Assembly (NCBI GenBank): GCA_947172645.1
Contig: CAMWBY010000008.1
Location: 97,957 to 161,956 of the forward strand
Source: an uncultured Lachnospiraceae bacterium
GTDB taxonomy: Bacteria > Bacillota > Clostridia > Lachnospirales > Lachnospiraceae
Direction of reading: 5' to 3'
DNA length: 64,000 bases
The position numbers were made by a program, and so were the translations under genes. Numbering within the stretch: position 1 is the stretch's first letter; each line of letters opens with the position of its first letter. The notes beneath the pieces were generated by a model. The model made no database searches, had not been told where the DNA came from, and saw only the letters and a program-made list of their open reading frames with translations. Shown piece after piece: positions 38,543 to 46,600 of the stretch.

Positions 38543-40234
38543 TCACATTTCAAACGATACCCGCATCATCTCGGAAATAGATGTAATCCCATCTAACACA
38601 TACTTTGCCGCGCTCATGTGCAGCGTATCCATCCCTTCTTCCAACGCTTTTTGCTTAATCTCCTCAGCCGAACCGCCTTTGCTGATGATTGTCTTGACAG
38701 GCTGTGTCACTTCCATAATCTCATAGACGCCAATTCTCCCCCTAAACCCGGTTCCTTCGCATCCCGGGCAGCCGCATGGCTCATACACGGTGACTTCCTC
38801 CCCCGGCGCCTGCATCAGAAGTTCTAACTCCTGTGCCTCCGCTTTCCTTGCCTTCTTACATGCAGGGCAAAGACGCCTCACAAGCCGCTGCGCAATCACC
38901 CCCACAGCCGCGTCCGCAATCAGATAAGGCTCGATTCCCATATCCGTCAGTCTCGTAATCGTCCCCGCCGCAGAATTTGTATGCAAAGTGGACAGCACCA
39001 AATGGCCTGTGATGGACGCCTGTACCGCGATGGAGGCCGTCTCCCTGTCACGGATTTCTCCAATCATAATAATATCCGGGTCCTGGCGGAGAATGGAGCG
39101 CAGAGCGGAGGCAAATGTCAGCTCCGCCTTCGGATTGACCTGCACTTGGTTGACGCCGTCGATATTCGCCTCCACAGGGTCTTCCACCGTGATAATGTTC
39201 ACGTCCTCCCGGTTCAGCCCGCTCAGTGCAGTGTACAAAGTGGTGGACTTGCCGCTTCCTGTGGGCCCCGTGACCAATAAAAGCCCATGGGGATTCCTCA
39301 ATATCCGGTCAAATTTTACCAGTTCGGCCGGACGCAGCCCTAACTGTCCCTTTTCCCTCGTCAGCGCATTCTTCGAAGCAATACGAAGCACAATTTTCTC
39401 GCCGAATATGGTGGGCAGCGCCGACGCGCGGATATCATACTCGCGCCTGTCCACCGTCTGGGTGATGCGCCCATCCTGGGGTTTTCTTTTCTCTGAAATA
39501 TCCATCCCGCCGATAATCTTGACCCGCGCCACCATAGCCGGGAGAAGGCGTATATTATAGGACGCCCTCTCGTACAGCGCGCCGTCAATCCGGTAACGGA
39601 TACGCACCTGATGCTCCATCGGCTCAATGTGTATGTCCGAGGCGCGCTGCCTGACCGCCTGTTCAATCATGCCCCTTATAAGCTGTACGATGGGGGAATT
39701 GTTGACATCCTCGCTGTAGAGGTCTTCCTGCTCCACCGCCTGGCTTTCTTTCTTCCTCGTATATTCTTCCAACGCCGAATTAACTTCCGCCTGGCCGTAA
39801 TACCTGTCGATGGCAAGCATGATGCCGCCCATAGTCGCCACCACAGGCTCCACCTGCATATTCGTGATAATATTGATATCATCCAGCGCGGCGATATCCA
39901 TAGGGTCGGCCATGGCTACCCGCAGCATCATGTTATCCTTAGAGTATCCTAAAGGCAGCGCCTTGTATTTCTTAAGCACGGAAACAGGCACAAGAGACAG
40001 TATGTCCTCCCCAATCTCCACATTCTGCAGCTCAACCATGTCGTAGCACAGTTGGTCGCTCAATGCGCGGGCGATGTTCTCTTCCGTGACAAATCCTTCG
40101 TCCACCAATACTTCCCCCAGTTTACGGCCTGTCCCCGTCTGTCTCGCAAGCCCCTTCTCCAAATCCTGCAAGGATAAAATACCGCTGTTTACAAGCACGT
40201 CTCCCAGACGCAGTTTCTTCCTGCCGCTATCCAT
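38543..40234 (-). CDS. pilB: PilB, type IV pilus assembly ATPase with MshEN (c-di-GMP type) N-domain
   Basis: A 563-residue GspE/PilB extension ATPase. The N-terminal MshEN domain has two tandem motifs: RLGDVLVNSGILSLQDLEKG plus LARQ (about 9-32) and KLGEVLVDEGFVTEENIARA plus LSDQ (about 38-61). These are the pattern that binds c-di-GMP in MshE. Walker A GPTGSGKST (about 322) and Walker B IIMIGEIRDRETA follow. A C4 zinc motif (CPAC and CGCPGC, about 450-490) is typical of PilB. It powers pilin polymerisation on PilC. It stands apart from pilC by 389 bases and has its own promoter. Confidence 0.95.
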   Translation of the reverse strand: MDSGRKKLRLGDVLVNSGILSLQDLEKGLARQTGTGRKLGEVLVDEGFVTEENIARALSDQLCYDMVELQNVEIGEDILSLVPVSVLKKYKALPLGYSKDNMMLRVAMADPMDIAALDDINIITNMQVEPVVATMGGIMLAIDRYYGQAEVNSALEEYTRKKESQAVEQEDLYSEDVNNSPIVQLIRGMIEQAVRQRASDIHIEPMEHQVRIRYRIDGALYERASYNIRLLPAMVARVKIIGGMDISEKRKPQDGRITQTVDRREYDIRASALPTIFGEKIVLRIASKNALTREKGQLGLRPAELVKFDRILRNPHGLLLVTGPTGSGKSTTLYTALSGLNREDVNIITVEDPVEANIDGVNQVQVNPKAELTFASALRSILRQDPDIIMIGEIRDRETASIAVQASITGHLVLSTLHTNSAAGTITRLTDMGIEPYLIADAAVGVIAQRLVRRLCPACKKARKAEAQELELLMQAPGEEVTVYEPCGCPGCEGTGFRGRIGVYEIMEVTQPVKTIISKGGSAEEIKQKALEEGMDTLHMSAAKYVLDGITSISEMMRVSFEM

Positions 40235-40295
40235 CCCACTCCTCCGTTCCTGTCCCTAAGCATTTCGACAAAATCCGACCAAAACCACTATTAAA

Positions 40296-40324
40296 AACAT
40301 ACCAGAACGCCTTTACGGTGTCAA
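40296..40324 (-). promoter_or_regulatory. Predicted strong sigma-A promoter of pilB
   Basis: Minus strand TTGACA (40324-40319), 17-base spacer, TATGTT (40301-40296), about 60 bases upstream of pilB and just after the dprA stop. A consensus -35 and ideal spacing support it. It makes pilB transcription separable from dprA. Confidence 0.7.
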
Positions 40325-40359
40325 TTTTTCACCACAAATTAAATAAACGTTATTACGTT

Positions 40360-41496
40360 TTAGTATTTTCCTTTCCTGAAATAATAATTTCCGCCGGCCT
40401 GCCCTGCATAGTCCATGGCGCACAACTGTAATAACACATGATATATTTCCGGCACAGCCATATACGCACCGTAGCTGTCCATGTATGCCTGGCGCAGTGT
40501 TTCCGCCGATGCGGGCTGAAAATCCAACAACCGCAAAAGCCGCTCCTGCACGCCGTCAAGAACGGGCAGTTCCGTCTGCCTGCATGTTGTCCGCTCTTCA
40601 CATTCCATATGCAGGCTGCGCAAAAGTTCCCCGGGCGTTTCCACCAGTGCCGCCCCCTGTTTTATCAGGCCGTTACATCCCCTGCTCAGAGGGTCGGTGA
40701 CCCTGCCCGGCAGGGCGTATACTTCTCTTCCCTGTTCAAGCGCCATATCCACAGTAATCAGCGTGCCGCTTCTTTCTTTCGCCTCAATTACCAGAACGCC
40801 GTCGCACAAGCCGCTGATGACACGGTTCCTGGGCGGAAAAAGCATCGCCCGAGGGGCTGTCCCCGGAGGATACTCGGAACAGATTCCGCCTTTCTCAATC
40901 AACTGCCCGTAAAGCCTGTTGTTCTCAGGCGGATAACAGACGTCCACCCCGCACCCCAACACGCCGAGAGAGTAGCCTCCTGCATCCAGCGCCGCCTGCT
41001 GCCCGATTCCGTCAATCCCCCGGGCCATGCCGCTGACTACCTGCACGCCTGCGGCGGCAAGTGCCGCAGCGAATTGTCTTGCCATGGCCCTTCCATACTC
41101 GGAACAACTCCTGGCTCCGATGACGGCAATGGACTTCTTCCCCTTCTCGGGCAGCCGCCCCACATAATAAAGCCCGTAAGGCGCATCCGGGACCGCCGCA
41201 AGTTTCTGCGGATATTCCGGCTCCTCTGCCGTGACAAAAGCTATCCCCCTGTCGGTCATCTCCCGATATGCTTCCTGTATGTCACATACGCCGCCGGAAG
41301 ATGCCGCCGCCTCCATCCGGGCAGCCTTCTTCTGATACTTTCCGGCAAGTTTCTCCTCCAGTTTCCCTTCCGCCGCCATCTTGTAGATTTCTTCCGGCGT
41401 CCACGTCTTTCGCAATATTCCCAGAAATTTCCCGCCGCCCATGCCCGCCGCCTGGTACATCCAGTGAATATATGCTTTCTCCTCCTCCCGGCGCAT
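40360..41496 (-). CDS. dprA: DprA, DNA processing/recombination mediator
   Basis: A 378-residue protein that loads RecA on incoming single-stranded DNA during transformation. The Rossmann-like core shows VIGARSCSEYGRAMARQF (about 124) and SGMARGIDGIGQQAALDAGG (about 152-171), followed by SEYPPGTAP and FPPRNRVISGL. A C-terminal winged-helix-like domain follows (about 305-365). The ATG overlaps the yifB stop (TAATG). Together with a type IV pilus locus it hints at DNA uptake, though no comEA/comEC is in this window. Confidence 0.95.
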   Translation of the reverse strand: MRREEEKAYIHWMYQAAGMGGGKFLGILRKTWTPEEIYKMAAEGKLEEKLAGKYQKKAARMEAAASSGGVCDIQEAYREMTDRGIAFVTAEEPEYPQKLAAVPDAPYGLYYVGRLPEKGKKSIAVIGARSCSEYGRAMARQFAAALAAAGVQVVSGMARGIDGIGQQAALDAGGYSLGVLGCGVDVCYPPENNRLYGQLIEKGGICSEYPPGTAPRAMLFPPRNRVISGLCDGVLVIEAKERSGTLITVDMALEQGREVYALPGRVTDPLSRGCNGLIKQGAALVETPGELLRSLHMECEERTTCRQTELPVLDGVQERLLRLLDFQPASAETLRQAYMDSYGAYMAVPEIYHVLLQLCAMDYAGQAGGNYYFRKGKY

Positions 41497-43109
41497 TACC
41501 CAAACACCTCCGTCCGCCTGTAGCAGATTGCCTCCGCCAAATGTTCCTCCCCAATCTTCTCCGCACCCGCCAGGTCCGCCGCCGTGCGCGCCACCTTGAG
41601 GATTCTGTGGTAGCCTCTGGCAGTCAGCTTCATGGACGTAAACATCCGCTCCATAAACCGTCTCTCCTCCGCTCCCAGACTACAGAAACGCTCCACCTGC
41701 GCCGCCTTCAAATCCGCATTGAACCGGATATCCGTCCCCGCATACCTCTCCGTCTGTATCTTTCTCGCCGCCATGACGCGCGCCCTCACCTGGCTGCTGC
41801 TTTCCCCGCCAGGTCTTCCCGCGATATCCCCAAATCCTACCGGGCGCGCCTCCACGCACACATCTATCCTGTCCAGGATGGGCCCGGAGACGCGCCGCAG
41901 GTAACGCCGCACTTCCCCCGGCGTGCACCGGCACCTGGACATATCCGGATAATACCCGCAGGGACAAGGGTTCATGGCCCCCACCAGCATGAAATCCGCA
42001 GGATACACATAAGCGCCGCTGCTTCTGGCAATCTGCACCTCCCTGTCCTCCAGAGGCTGCCTGAGAATATCCAATGTCTCCCGCTTAAATTCCGGCAGCT
42101 CGTCCAAAAAGAGGATTCCTCTGTGCGCCAGGCTGACAATACCGGGCTTGGGAATCCTGCCGCCTCCCACCAGGGCCTGGCCTGTAATCGTGTGGTGGGG
42201 ATTCAAAAAAGGCCGCTCTGTCTTCAGCCTGCCCGTGGACTGCAACAAACCGGAGACGCTGTAGACGGATGACACCTCCATGCTTTCCTCCAACGTTAAC
42301 GGCGGCAGGACCGAAGGAATACGCCGTGCCAACATGGTCTTGCCGGAGCCCGGCGCGCCTACCACCAACAGGTGATGGAACCCGGCGGCGCACACTTCCG
42401 CCGCACGTTTCAAACCATCCTGTCCGCTTATGTCCGCAAAGTCCTCCCGGCTTCGCCCAGGCTCTCCTCCACTCCATTCCATACCCTCTCTGCCATGCCT
42501 GTATTCTTCATTGCCTTGTCCGGAAGAAGCTTCCCCACAAGCGGTTTCTCCTACAGAAACCTTACATATGCCTGCCCCTGATTCTTTCCGGCGTTCTCCT
42601 GTCCCTTTCAATATTTCTATAGCCTCCCTCATATCCGACACGCCGATGCTCTCCACGTCCTCCACCAACGCGCTTTCCCAGAGGTTTCCCCTCGGCACAA
42701 TACAGCGCTTTACGCCTCCCCTTGCGGCCTCCCGCACAATCGGCAGAACCCCCTTCACCGGTTTCAATTCCCCCGACAGGCCCAGTTCTCCGATGAAAAG
42801 CGTATTCTTAAGTGGTTCCGGCGGCAGCTTGGACAGAGCCGCCATAATCCCCACCGCCACAGGCAAGTCAAACATGGTGCCGCTCTTGGGGATATCCGCA
42901 GGCGACAGGTTCACATTGATGCAGGCAGGCGGCAGACCGACCCCCACGTTCTTAAGGGCCACCTTCACACGTTCCCTCGCCTCCCGCACTTCCGAGCCGG
43001 GCAGCCCCACGATTTGGAAACACGGCAGACCCTGTGAAACGTCCACTTCCACCTGAATCGGACAGCTCTTTATCCCGTAGACGGCCCCTGATGTAATTGT
43101 ACTAAACAA
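41496..43109 (-). CDS. comM: YifB/ComM family AAA+ Mg-chelatase-like ATPase
   Basis: A 537-residue protein with an N-terminal Lon-like ChlI domain (about 20-140; NVNLSPADIPKSGTMFDLPV), Walker A VVGAPGSGKTMLARR (about 250), and a C-terminal Mg-chelatase domain with ARPVGFGDI. ComM is a hexameric branch-migration helicase promoting integration of transforming DNA; the Firmicutes homologue is usually called YifB. The linker (about 170-225) is Gly/Glu-rich and poorly conserved. The start is a TTG at 43109 with GGAGG eight bases upstream. Confidence 0.92.
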   Translation of the reverse strand: MFSTITSGAVYGIKSCPIQVEVDVSQGLPCFQIVGLPGSEVREARERVKVALKNVGVGLPPACINVNLSPADIPKSGTMFDLPVAVGIMAALSKLPPEPLKNTLFIGELGLSGELKPVKGVLPIVREAARGGVKRCIVPRGNLWESALVEDVESIGVSDMREAIEILKGTGERRKESGAGICKVSVGETACGEASSGQGNEEYRHGREGMEWSGGEPGRSREDFADISGQDGLKRAAEVCAAGFHHLLVVGAPGSGKTMLARRIPSVLPPLTLEESMEVSSVYSVSGLLQSTGRLKTERPFLNPHHTITGQALVGGGRIPKPGIVSLAHRGILFLDELPEFKRETLDILRQPLEDREVQIARSSGAYVYPADFMLVGAMNPCPCGYYPDMSRCRCTPGEVRRYLRRVSGPILDRIDVCVEARPVGFGDIAGRPGGESSSQVRARVMAARKIQTERYAGTDIRFNADLKAAQVERFCSLGAEERRFMERMFTSMKLTARGYHRILKVARTAADLAGAEKIGEEHLAEAICYRRTEVFG

Positions 43110-43261
43110 TTCGCTTCCTCCTTCTCTATTCTACATATGGTTCAATAAATAACATCTGTTCTTCGAAATTCATGGCGAAACGCCGGAATAATACTAGAAT
43201 GAAATCAGAATGACAGATACCCCGCCAAGGCGGTTATGCGTACTTTCTATAAACATAATAA

Positions 43262-43289
43262 AAGGGCTTGTCATGCTTGTCAAGCCCTT
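43262..43289 (-). terminator. Rho-independent terminator after the HD-domain gene
   Basis: A perfect 9-bp stem, AAGGGCTTG and CAAGCCCTT, with a 10-base loop, followed on the minus strand by TTATT-rich sequence. It lies 17 bases past the stop of the gene at 43306 and separates it from yifB. Confidence 0.8.
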
Positions 43290-43305
43290 ATCCCTGTCTT
43301 CTTCT

Positions 43306-44430
43306 CTATGGCACCTGCACGTACTCAGGCTCCTTCACCTGGAAACCGTTGCGCTTTAGCATGTCGACATCCATGATATACCGGTTGTCCATCGTCTTCA
43401 TGATGTCCTTGATTTCCATATCGGCATAGCTCTTCCTGTCGCTCAAATCGCGGATACTGTTATCTCCGAACATCAGTATCATCGGCTCCAGGATATTCTG
43501 TTCGTTGGCGGTAATGACAAGCGCCTTCTCGCCCGTATTAAGCTCCACGCTGACGCCGGGCACAAGGATATTGATGGCGCGGACCAACCCGGTCACCACC
43601 ATACTGTCAAAGGTTTCCGGCCTGTCCATCAAATATTTGATAGCCGCCACCTCAGACTCCGGCGCTTTCTCCACCTGTACGGCAGTCATGGTATCGAAGG
43701 CCTCGGCGACCGCAAGCACCTTCGCCCCGTTCAACATTTTCATGGATGCAACTTCTTCCCCCGTCGTAAGGCTTTCCCTGACCCTGTACGCCTGGGAACA
43801 AATACGCTTCACATTCGCGCTCGAAAAAACGTGTTCGATAAGGCTATGCCCCTTCACTTCGGCCTCCTGGGCACGGGCGCGCTCTTCCCCGGACAGCGTC
43901 GCCTCATCCAGAAGATTCCTGGGCAGCGTCAGCTTCCCGATATCATGCACAATCGCCGCCTGCACCGTCTCAAGCTGCTCGTCAGCACGCATTCGCAGCA
44001 CACGGGATATCAGCGCGCACAGAATCGCCACATTGAGGGAGTGCTTATAGATATAATCTTCCCTGCTGCGCAGATTCTGTACGAAGTTAATTTTCTCGCC
44101 CAAATTCCCGTAATTCTTGATGATATTCGCCGCAATCATCGGCATCTTATTTAACCGCTTCGTCTTCGAAATCCGGTCCAGCTCATCCTGGATAGAGAAG
44201 ACGCTCATCGTCTGGAATCTTTCGAAATCAATATCTGCCTGGGTCATGGGCGGAACAGGTTCTGCCGGTTCCAGAATAAAAAGCCCGATAAGCCCAAAAT
44301 TCTTGATACTCACGATGCCCTGCGCAGTCAATTTAGAATTTCTCTCATACAGCAGGACACCGTCCCTGTTGTAAATCGGGCGCGCCAGTCTCATCCCTGT
44401 CTTAAGTTCATCCCTCTTTACAAAAAGCAT
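43306..44430 (-). CDS. HD-GYP-related protein with degenerate motif
   Basis: A 374-residue soluble protein. The N-terminus (about 1-55; KTGMRLARPIYNRDGVLLYE) matches the domain that often precedes HD-GYP phosphodiesterases. The HD core is present: YKHSLNVAIL (about 127) and VHDIGKLTLP (about 160). The later HHE-DGxGYP stretch that defines active HD-GYP enzymes is missing; in its place stands RESLTTGEEVASM. The helix AKVLAVAEAFDTMTA shows the family. It may be an inactive c-di-GMP phosphodiesterase or a regulator. ATG at 44430. Confidence 0.8.
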   Translation of the reverse strand: MLFVKRDELKTGMRLARPIYNRDGVLLYERNSKLTAQGIVSIKNFGLIGLFILEPAEPVPPMTQADIDFERFQTMSVFSIQDELDRISKTKRLNKMPMIAANIIKNYGNLGEKINFVQNLRSREDYIYKHSLNVAILCALISRVLRMRADEQLETVQAAIVHDIGKLTLPRNLLDEATLSGEERARAQEAEVKGHSLIEHVFSSANVKRICSQAYRVRESLTTGEEVASMKMLNGAKVLAVAEAFDTMTAVQVEKAPESEVAAIKYLMDRPETFDSMVVTGLVRAINILVPGVSVELNTGEKALVITANEQNILEPMILMFGDNSIRDLSDRKSYADMEIKDIMKTMDNRYIMDVDMLKRNGFQVKEPEYVQVP

Positions 44431-44505
44431 ACTCCCACTCCCCCTTTTGTATAAACTCCAAGCTATCCCAGGCGCCCCGCCGCCCGGACAGCTTTCCCTT
44501 CCCTC

Positions 44506-45141
44506 TCACAGCATCTCATAGGCCTCCCGCAGCTTCTCCAGCGCCCTCTTCTCTATCCGCGATACGTAGCTTCTGGAAATCCCAAGCTTGCGCCCGATTT
44601 CCCTCTGCGTCACTTCGTATTCATCCGTCAGCCCGTAGCGAAGCGTGATGATTTCCCTCTCCCTGTCACTTAACCTCTCGTGTATGAGCCCGGAAAGCCT
44701 GCTCAGCTTATCCTCAGCCTCCATCCTGTCAATCACGTCAACCTGGTCCTGCTCTATGATGTCGAGCAGGTTGATTTCATTGCCCTCCCTGTCCGTGCCA
44801 ATCGGCTCATAAAGGGACACTTCTCTGGAAGTTTTCTTCTTAGCGCGCAGAAACATCAGCATTTCATTGTCGATACACCTGGAAGCATAAGTACTCAGCT
44901 TCCCCTTCCCTGCATCAAATGAATCTATCGCCTTGATGAGGCCTATCGTTCCGATGGAAATCATATCCTCCATCTCTTCGTCCACATTCTGATACTTCTT
45001 AGCGATATGGGCAACCAGGCGCAGGTTATGTTCCACTAAGATTTCCTTAGCCTGCATCCGTTCTCCGCCGTCACCCGTTTTCAACAGCTTTAAGTACACG
45101 GCCTCTTCCTTCGCAGCTAATGGTTGCTTAAATGTTTTCAA
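44506..45141 (-). CDS. sigK: Sporulation sigma factor K, without pro-sequence
   Basis: A 211-residue sigma-70 family protein. Region 2 is VEHNLRLVAHIAKKY...MISIGTIGLIKAIDSFDAGKG, and region 4 is TQREIGRKLGISRSYVSRIE followed by KRALEKL. VSLYEPIGTDREGNEINLLD is typical of SigK. In B. subtilis a 20-residue pro-sequence must be cut off; here the protein begins MKTFKQPLAAKEE, aligning with the mature end, so no pro-sequence is encoded, as in C. difficile. The start is a TTG at 45141 with GGGGG seven bases upstream. A stop codon lies 13 codons upstream in frame. The gene is intact, with no skin element. Confidence 0.88.
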   Translation of the reverse strand: MKTFKQPLAAKEEAVYLKLLKTGDGGERMQAKEILVEHNLRLVAHIAKKYQNVDEEMEDMISIGTIGLIKAIDSFDAGKGKLSTYASRCIDNEMLMFLRAKKKTSREVSLYEPIGTDREGNEINLLDIIEQDQVDVIDRMEAEDKLSRLSGLIHERLSDREREIITLRYGLTDEYEVTQREIGRKLGISRSYVSRIEKRALEKLREAYEML

Positions 45142-45254
45142 AAGAAGCCCCCAAAGTCCATTTACTCTATTCTATGACCTGGCGGCATCTTAAGTGCCTT
45201 TCCATCTAAAATATGTACAGCGCTGACAGCCTATAAAAGCAGAATGATAGATTT

Positions 45255-45283
45255 ATTATACAAAAACCAGTCCGAAAACACAA
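45255..45283 (-). promoter_or_regulatory. Predicted promoter upstream of sigK
   Basis: Minus strand TTGTGT (45283-45278), 17-base spacer, TATAAT (45260-45255), about 114 bases before sigK. It resembles a sigma-A promoter. A sigma-E promoter would be expected for sigK, and I could not recognise one with confidence. Confidence 0.45.
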
Positions 45284-45337
45284 TACAAATTCCATAAAAT
45301 GTCTGAAAAAACCGAAAATTTTGAAAATATTCAGTCA

Positions 45338-45361
45338 ATACCCTCAGTGAACAAAGGGTAT
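45338..45361 (-). terminator. Weak hairpin after hemW
   Basis: ATACCCT (45338-45344) and AGGGTAT (45355-45361) form a 7-bp stem ten bases past the hemW stop. On the minus strand, T-rich sequence follows only after a gap, so termination is uncertain. Confidence 0.4.
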
Positions 45362-45370
45362 CCTCACTTG

Positions 45371-46531
45371 CTAAAGCAGAAACTCAGCCAGGACACAGTT
45401 GCTCACGTCAATCCCCCGGTCAGTCAGCCTGACATAATCTTCCCCGGCCACAAGCAGCCCCTGCCTGCACAACTTGTCCAGCACGCCGCCGTACACTTCC
45501 TCCATCCGCCGTCCGAACTGGCGCGCAAATTCCTGTCTGCCCACACCGCGCATCATCCGAAGCCCCAGGAACATATATTCCTCCATCTGCTCTTCCACAG
45601 TCAGGACGTGCCTGTCCGGCCCAGCCGCCGGCCCGTCTGTGCCTAGCCGCGCCAGGCCCTCCACATAAACCTCATAGCCGGCCATCCCGGCGGGATTGCT
45701 CCACCGGACGTTGCCCACCATGGAAGATGCCCCAAGTCCGAACCCTGCATAGTCCCCCCTCTGCCAGTAGACTTTATTGTGCCTACACTCCCGTCCTTCT
45801 TTTGCATAATTGGAAATCTCGTACCGTCGATAGCCGCAGGACGCCAGATATTCTTTCGTAAGCGCATACATCAGCCGGTCTTCCTCCTCCGTTGGAAAAA
45901 GATATTGGCCCTGCCGCTCATACAGCGGCGTCCCTTCCTCCAGAATCAGGCTGTAGGCAGAGATATGCTCCGGGACAAGGGCCGCCACACACGCCAGGCT
46001 CTTCCTGTAAGACGCCACGCTCTGGCCGGGCAGCGCCGCCATCAGGTCAATATTGATGTTCGACAAACCTGCCCGGCGCGCCGACTCATATGTCTTTAAG
46101 AATGCGGCATAATCATGGATTCTGCCAATCCGGCGAAGTTCCTCGTCATCCGCAGACTGCAGCCCGATGCTTATCCGGTTGACCCCCGCCTCCCTGTACA
46201 TCCGCAATTTCCCTTCATCCACAGTTCCGGGATTCATCTCCATCGTAATCTCCGCATCCTCCACCATATGAAAGTGCGCCCTGACGGTCTCCATAACGTC
46301 CCACGCCGCTTCGCCGGAAAGAAGAGACGGCGTACCGCCTCCCCAGAACACAGACACCGCCCGGTGATTCCGGTAGTCCGCTGCCGAACTCTTAATCTCC
46401 TGTTTTAAAAGGTTTACATAATTCCTTATCCCCTGTCCGTCCTCCCCGGACACAGGAAAAGACAGGAAATCACAGTAGAGGCATTTCCTGACACAAAAAG
46501 GGACGTGTATATAAATGCTTAAATCTCTCAT
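45371..46531 (-). CDS. hemW: HemW, radical SAM heme chaperone
   Basis: A 386-residue radical-SAM protein with CVRKCLYCDF (CxxxCxxC 4Fe-4S site, about residue 12-20), GGGTPSLL for SAM binding, and the HemW C-terminal domain. HemW-type proteins are often misannotated as coproporphyrinogen III dehydrogenase; they deliver heme. The start is placed at ATG 46531 (MRDLSIYIHVPFC) because AGGAG lies six bases upstream; an ATG at 46570 lacks this. The lepA-hemW order is conserved in Firmicutes. Confidence 0.92.
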   Translation of the reverse strand: MRDLSIYIHVPFCVRKCLYCDFLSFPVSGEDGQGIRNYVNLLKQEIKSSAADYRNHRAVSVFWGGGTPSLLSGEAAWDVMETVRAHFHMVEDAEITMEMNPGTVDEGKLRMYREAGVNRISIGLQSADDEELRRIGRIHDYAAFLKTYESARRAGLSNINIDLMAALPGQSVASYRKSLACVAALVPEHISAYSLILEEGTPLYERQGQYLFPTEEEDRLMYALTKEYLASCGYRRYEISNYAKEGRECRHNKVYWQRGDYAGFGLGASSMVGNVRWSNPAGMAGYEVYVEGLARLGTDGPAAGPDRHVLTVEEQMEEYMFLGLRMMRGVGRQEFARQFGRRMEEVYGGVLDKLCRQGLLVAGEDYVRLTDRGIDVSNCVLAEFLL

Positions 46532-46600
46532 CTGCAGCTCCTGTCTTGGGCAGTCTGATTTTTCCATCATGGTTCTTTATGTCCGCTCAGACGCTTCTTC

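Noticed and set aside
20580..40234. Retraction ATPase PilT in the pilus locus
   Set aside because: Only one ATPase (PilB) is present; no second GspE-type gene is found, so PilT would have to be elsewhere.
41268..42272. Plus-strand open frame of 334 codons over yifB
   Set aside because: Antisense to yifB/dprA, Pro/Arg-rich without a domain; ordinary high-GC shadow.
43143..43190. Tiny minus-strand frame upstream of yifB (15 codons, MNFEEQMLFIEPYVE)
   Set aside because: It lacks a convincing ribosome site and no conservation can be judged; could be a fragment but not supported as a gene.
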